Assembly (NCBI RefSeq): GCF_001905345.1
Contig: NZ_LFBV01000002.1
Span: 248,001 to 312,000, forward strand
Direction of reading: 5' to 3'
Origin: Streptomyces uncialis
GTDB lineage: Bacteria > Actinomycetota > Actinomycetes > Streptomycetales > Streptomycetaceae
DNA: 64,000 nucleotides
Every line of letters starts with the position of its first letter. The first letter of the stretch is position 1. Positions 62,442 through 64,000 of the stretch are shown piece by piece. A program made the translations under genes and the position numbers. The notes below the pieces were generated by a model that saw only the letters and a list, made by a program, of their open reading frames with translations, was not told where the DNA came from and did no database searches.

Positions 62442-62846
62442 GTGTCCGAAGTCATCACGCCCGCTGACGATCCCGATCTCGCCCATCTGATCGACCTCAT
62501 CGACATCCTCCCGCCACCGCGGGTGGCGAAGTTCTGGGGTGAGGGCGACAACAGCATCGCGTCCAAGTTGGGATACCGGCTGAACGAGATCCTCAGCGGC
62601 CGGGGACGGGCAGACGACGTGGACTATCTGGCGGTGTATGTCCTGAAGTGCCTCGGGCACGGCAACGGGCACATCTCCCAGGAACAGATCACCGAGCACC
62701 TGATCGGCGTCGGTGACCTGCCCGCAGCCGGGCACGCGTGGGTGGAGGACGCCACCCGCACCGCATGGACCCTCGTCACCCGCTACAGCCTCCCGCGCTG
62801 GCGCGGCATCCGCTCGACCCCCGGCAGGGCATGGATCGGAGACTAA
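62442..62846 (+). CDS. Small hypothetical protein
   Basis: This 134-aa acidic, helical protein ('LAHLIDLIDILPPPRVAKFW', 'VDYLAVYVLKCLGHGNGHIS') has no recognised family. GTG 62442 follows GGGAGA; an upstream extension is Arg-rich and unlikely. Confidence 0.6.
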   Translation: MSEVITPADDPDLAHLIDLIDILPPPRVAKFWGEGDNSIASKLGYRLNEILSGRGRADDVDYLAVYVLKCLGHGNGHISQEQITEHLIGVGDLPAAGHAWVEDATRTAWTLVTRYSLPRWRGIRSTPGRAWIGD

Positions 62847-62913
62847 GGTCTCCCGCATACCGCCAGGGTCGGCCGACTGCCTCATACGGTGGGCCGTACA
62901 AGGGAAGGACGAC

Positions 62914-63318
62914 ATGCACCGCAACAGCCTCATGCTGCGCATGCTGCGAAGGGCATGCGGCATCATCGTGGCGCTCGGCGCGGTATGCGCGGCGCTCCTG
63001 CTGCTGGCCGCCGACCCCGACGCGGTGCTGATCACCTACAGACGCGGTGAACTCACCCCGCTGATCACCTTCTTCGCGGCGGCATGCGCCGGCTGGCTCT
63101 GCCTGCGCCTGACCGGACCGCAGGAACGCCCACCGGTCCTACCGGTCATCGCCGTTGTGTCGGCAATGGCCCTCCTGATCGTGCTGTGGCGGACGACCGA
63201 CGGCACGGCCGACGAGCAGCACATCGTCACACCGTCCCCCAGCAGCGGACACTCCCAGCCCGACGGACGGGCCCCGGACACCGCGGTGCCCACAGCAGCG
63301 CCCACCGTCGGGCCGTGA
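62914..63318 (+). CDS. Small membrane protein, three helices
   Basis: This 134-aa protein has hydrophobic segments 'GIIVALGAVCAALLLLAA', 'LITFFAAACAGWLCL' and 'VLPVIAVVSAMALLIVLW', then a Pro/Ser/Thr-rich tail of about 40 residues. ATG 62914 follows GGGAAGGA. Function unknown. Confidence 0.65.
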   Translation: MHRNSLMLRMLRRACGIIVALGAVCAALLLLAADPDAVLITYRRGELTPLITFFAAACAGWLCLRLTGPQERPPVLPVIAVVSAMALLIVLWRTTDGTADEQHIVTPSPSSGHSQPDGRAPDTAVPTAAPTVGP

Positions 63319-63538
63319 TCGCGCACGGACCCCGGAGCCCCGGACCGCGCCACCCGTGAACACGCCGCCGGTACGAGCCTGCGTGCGGCACATCGTATGG
63401 CGCCGCATCGGCGGTCACGACATCCCATCCGCACGACCCTCGACGGGTTCAGTGCCCGCGACGACTGCTCCGTCATGGAGTCGCCGTCAGCCTTGAGCTT
63501 CGGTGCGGGCCTGGTGTCGGACGGTCAGAGGGGTGAGG

Positions 63539-64000
63539 TCAGCAGGGGAGGGTGGACCTACCGGCGGCGCCGGTGGCACCGGTGGTGCCGTTCGCCGTGG
63601 CCGTGGCGGCCGTGCCGTTGCCGCCGGGCTTACCGGGACAGACCGGGCTGGCCGCGCCGCCGGCACCGCCTGTGCCGCCGGTGAAGACACCGCCTGCGGT
63701 GGAGGCGCCGCCGTTGCCCCCCGCCCCGCCGGGGATGCCGCTTCCGGCGTTGCCGACGCCGCCCACGCCGCCCTTGCCACCGGTGCCGCCGAGCGTGGCG
63801 GCGCCCCCTGCGCCCCCCTTCCCACCGTTGCCGTTGGCGCCGCCCGCGCCGCCGGCACCGCCCTGGCCGCCGATGCTCCCGCTGCCGTTGGCGTTGCCGC
63901 CATTGCCCCCGTTGCCTCCATTGCCGTTGGCGCCGGCAGCACCTCCGAGACCTCCGAGACCACCGATGCCGCCGCCGCTCCCGACCCCGCCCGTGCCGTT
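63539..64000 (-). CDS. Gly-rich (PGRS-like) protein, C-terminal part, runs off right edge
   Basis: The reverse frame from 64000 to the stop at 63539 (153 codons) is built of GGxGG repeats ('GGIGGLGGLGGAAGANG', 'NGGNGGNANGSGSIGGQ', 'GGTGGAGGAASPVCPG') and ends 'GRSTLPC' with Cys residues near the end. The composition resembles PE_PGRS-type or cell-surface Gly-rich proteins. The N-terminus is outside the window, so a signal peptide cannot be checked. In the other frames the same DNA gives Ala/Pro-rich shadows. Confidence 0.65.
   Translation of the reverse strand, partial: NGTGGVGSGGGIGGLGGLGGAAGANGNGGNGGNGGNANGSGSIGGQGGAGGAGGANGNGGKGGAGGAATLGGTGGKGGVGGVGNAGSGIPGGAGGNGGASTAGGVFTGGTGGAGGAASPVCPGKPGGNGTAATATANGTTGATGAAGRSTLPC

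Noticed and set aside
63539..64000. CRISPR-like or tandem repeat array at the right edge
   Set aside because: The periodicity is codon-level GGN repeats of a Gly-rich protein; there are no spacers of constant length.

Overview
The window is high-GC actinobacterial DNA, most likely Streptomyces. Supporting signs are rare in-frame TTA codons (bldA-type) in two cluster genes, a DmdR/IdeR-type iron box, GTG starts, 4-bp ATGA/GTGA gene overlaps, and families typical of the genus such as an XRE-NACHT protein and a large secreted RHS/YD protein. Roughly bases 1-28000 are a biosynthetic gene cluster that continues past the left edge. Bases 28000-64000 are ordinary, partly decayed accessory or subtelomeric-type chromosome.

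Cluster, left arm (minus strand, 12360 down to 1). One translationally coupled operon encodes a stand-alone A-T protein, a kynurenine 3-monooxygenase-like flavoenzyme, a DUF6875-type protein, a C-A-T-C-A-T-R NRPS, a class I methyltransferase and a cut-off cytochrome P450. The KMO/methyltransferase/A-T/terminal-reductase set recalls pyrrolobenzodiazepine and actinomycin pathways, in which a methylated 3-hydroxyanthranilate starter is made from tryptophan. The expected product is a three-unit peptide released as an aldehyde or imine. A StrR/NovG-type ParB-fold regulator with a TTA codon is transcribed divergently.

Cluster, right arm (12.6-28 kb). An MHS-family transporter and an alkaline-phosphatase/sulfatase-superfamily enzyme (Thr at the nucleophile position) run leftward. 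A tight seven-gene operon runs rightward: cobalamin-type radical SAM, sulfotransferase, methyltransferase, degenerate rubrerythrin-like protein, GyrB-ATPase-methyltransferase fusion, second sulfotransferase, and DDAH/amidinotransferase-like enzyme. A DUF6027-type gene, a 43-codon peptide gene with strong RBS and strong terminator, an MbtH protein and a second cobalamin-type radical SAM enzyme follow. The GyrB-methyltransferase fusion and its operon are the most unusual items here and I know no described system with this make-up.

Flank. 28.2-32.4 kb is an ABC exporter/importer pair plus TetR behind an iron box and a palindromic operator. Then come a PIG-L deacetylase, a lipoprotein, a nucleotidyltransferase-fold protein, an XRE-NACHT membrane protein, a secreted ricin-lectin protein with a possible pore-forming domain, a 2091-residue RHS protein, small regulator/enzyme pairs (SDR-XRE; oxidoreductase-ArsR), a SUKH protein, secreted hydrolases and lipoproteins, a HIT protein, several unknowns, and a Gly-rich protein that runs off the right edge. 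Gene remnants near 32.6, 50.8 and 55.3 kb indicate decay. I saw no rRNA, tRNA, CRISPR array or intact insertion sequence.
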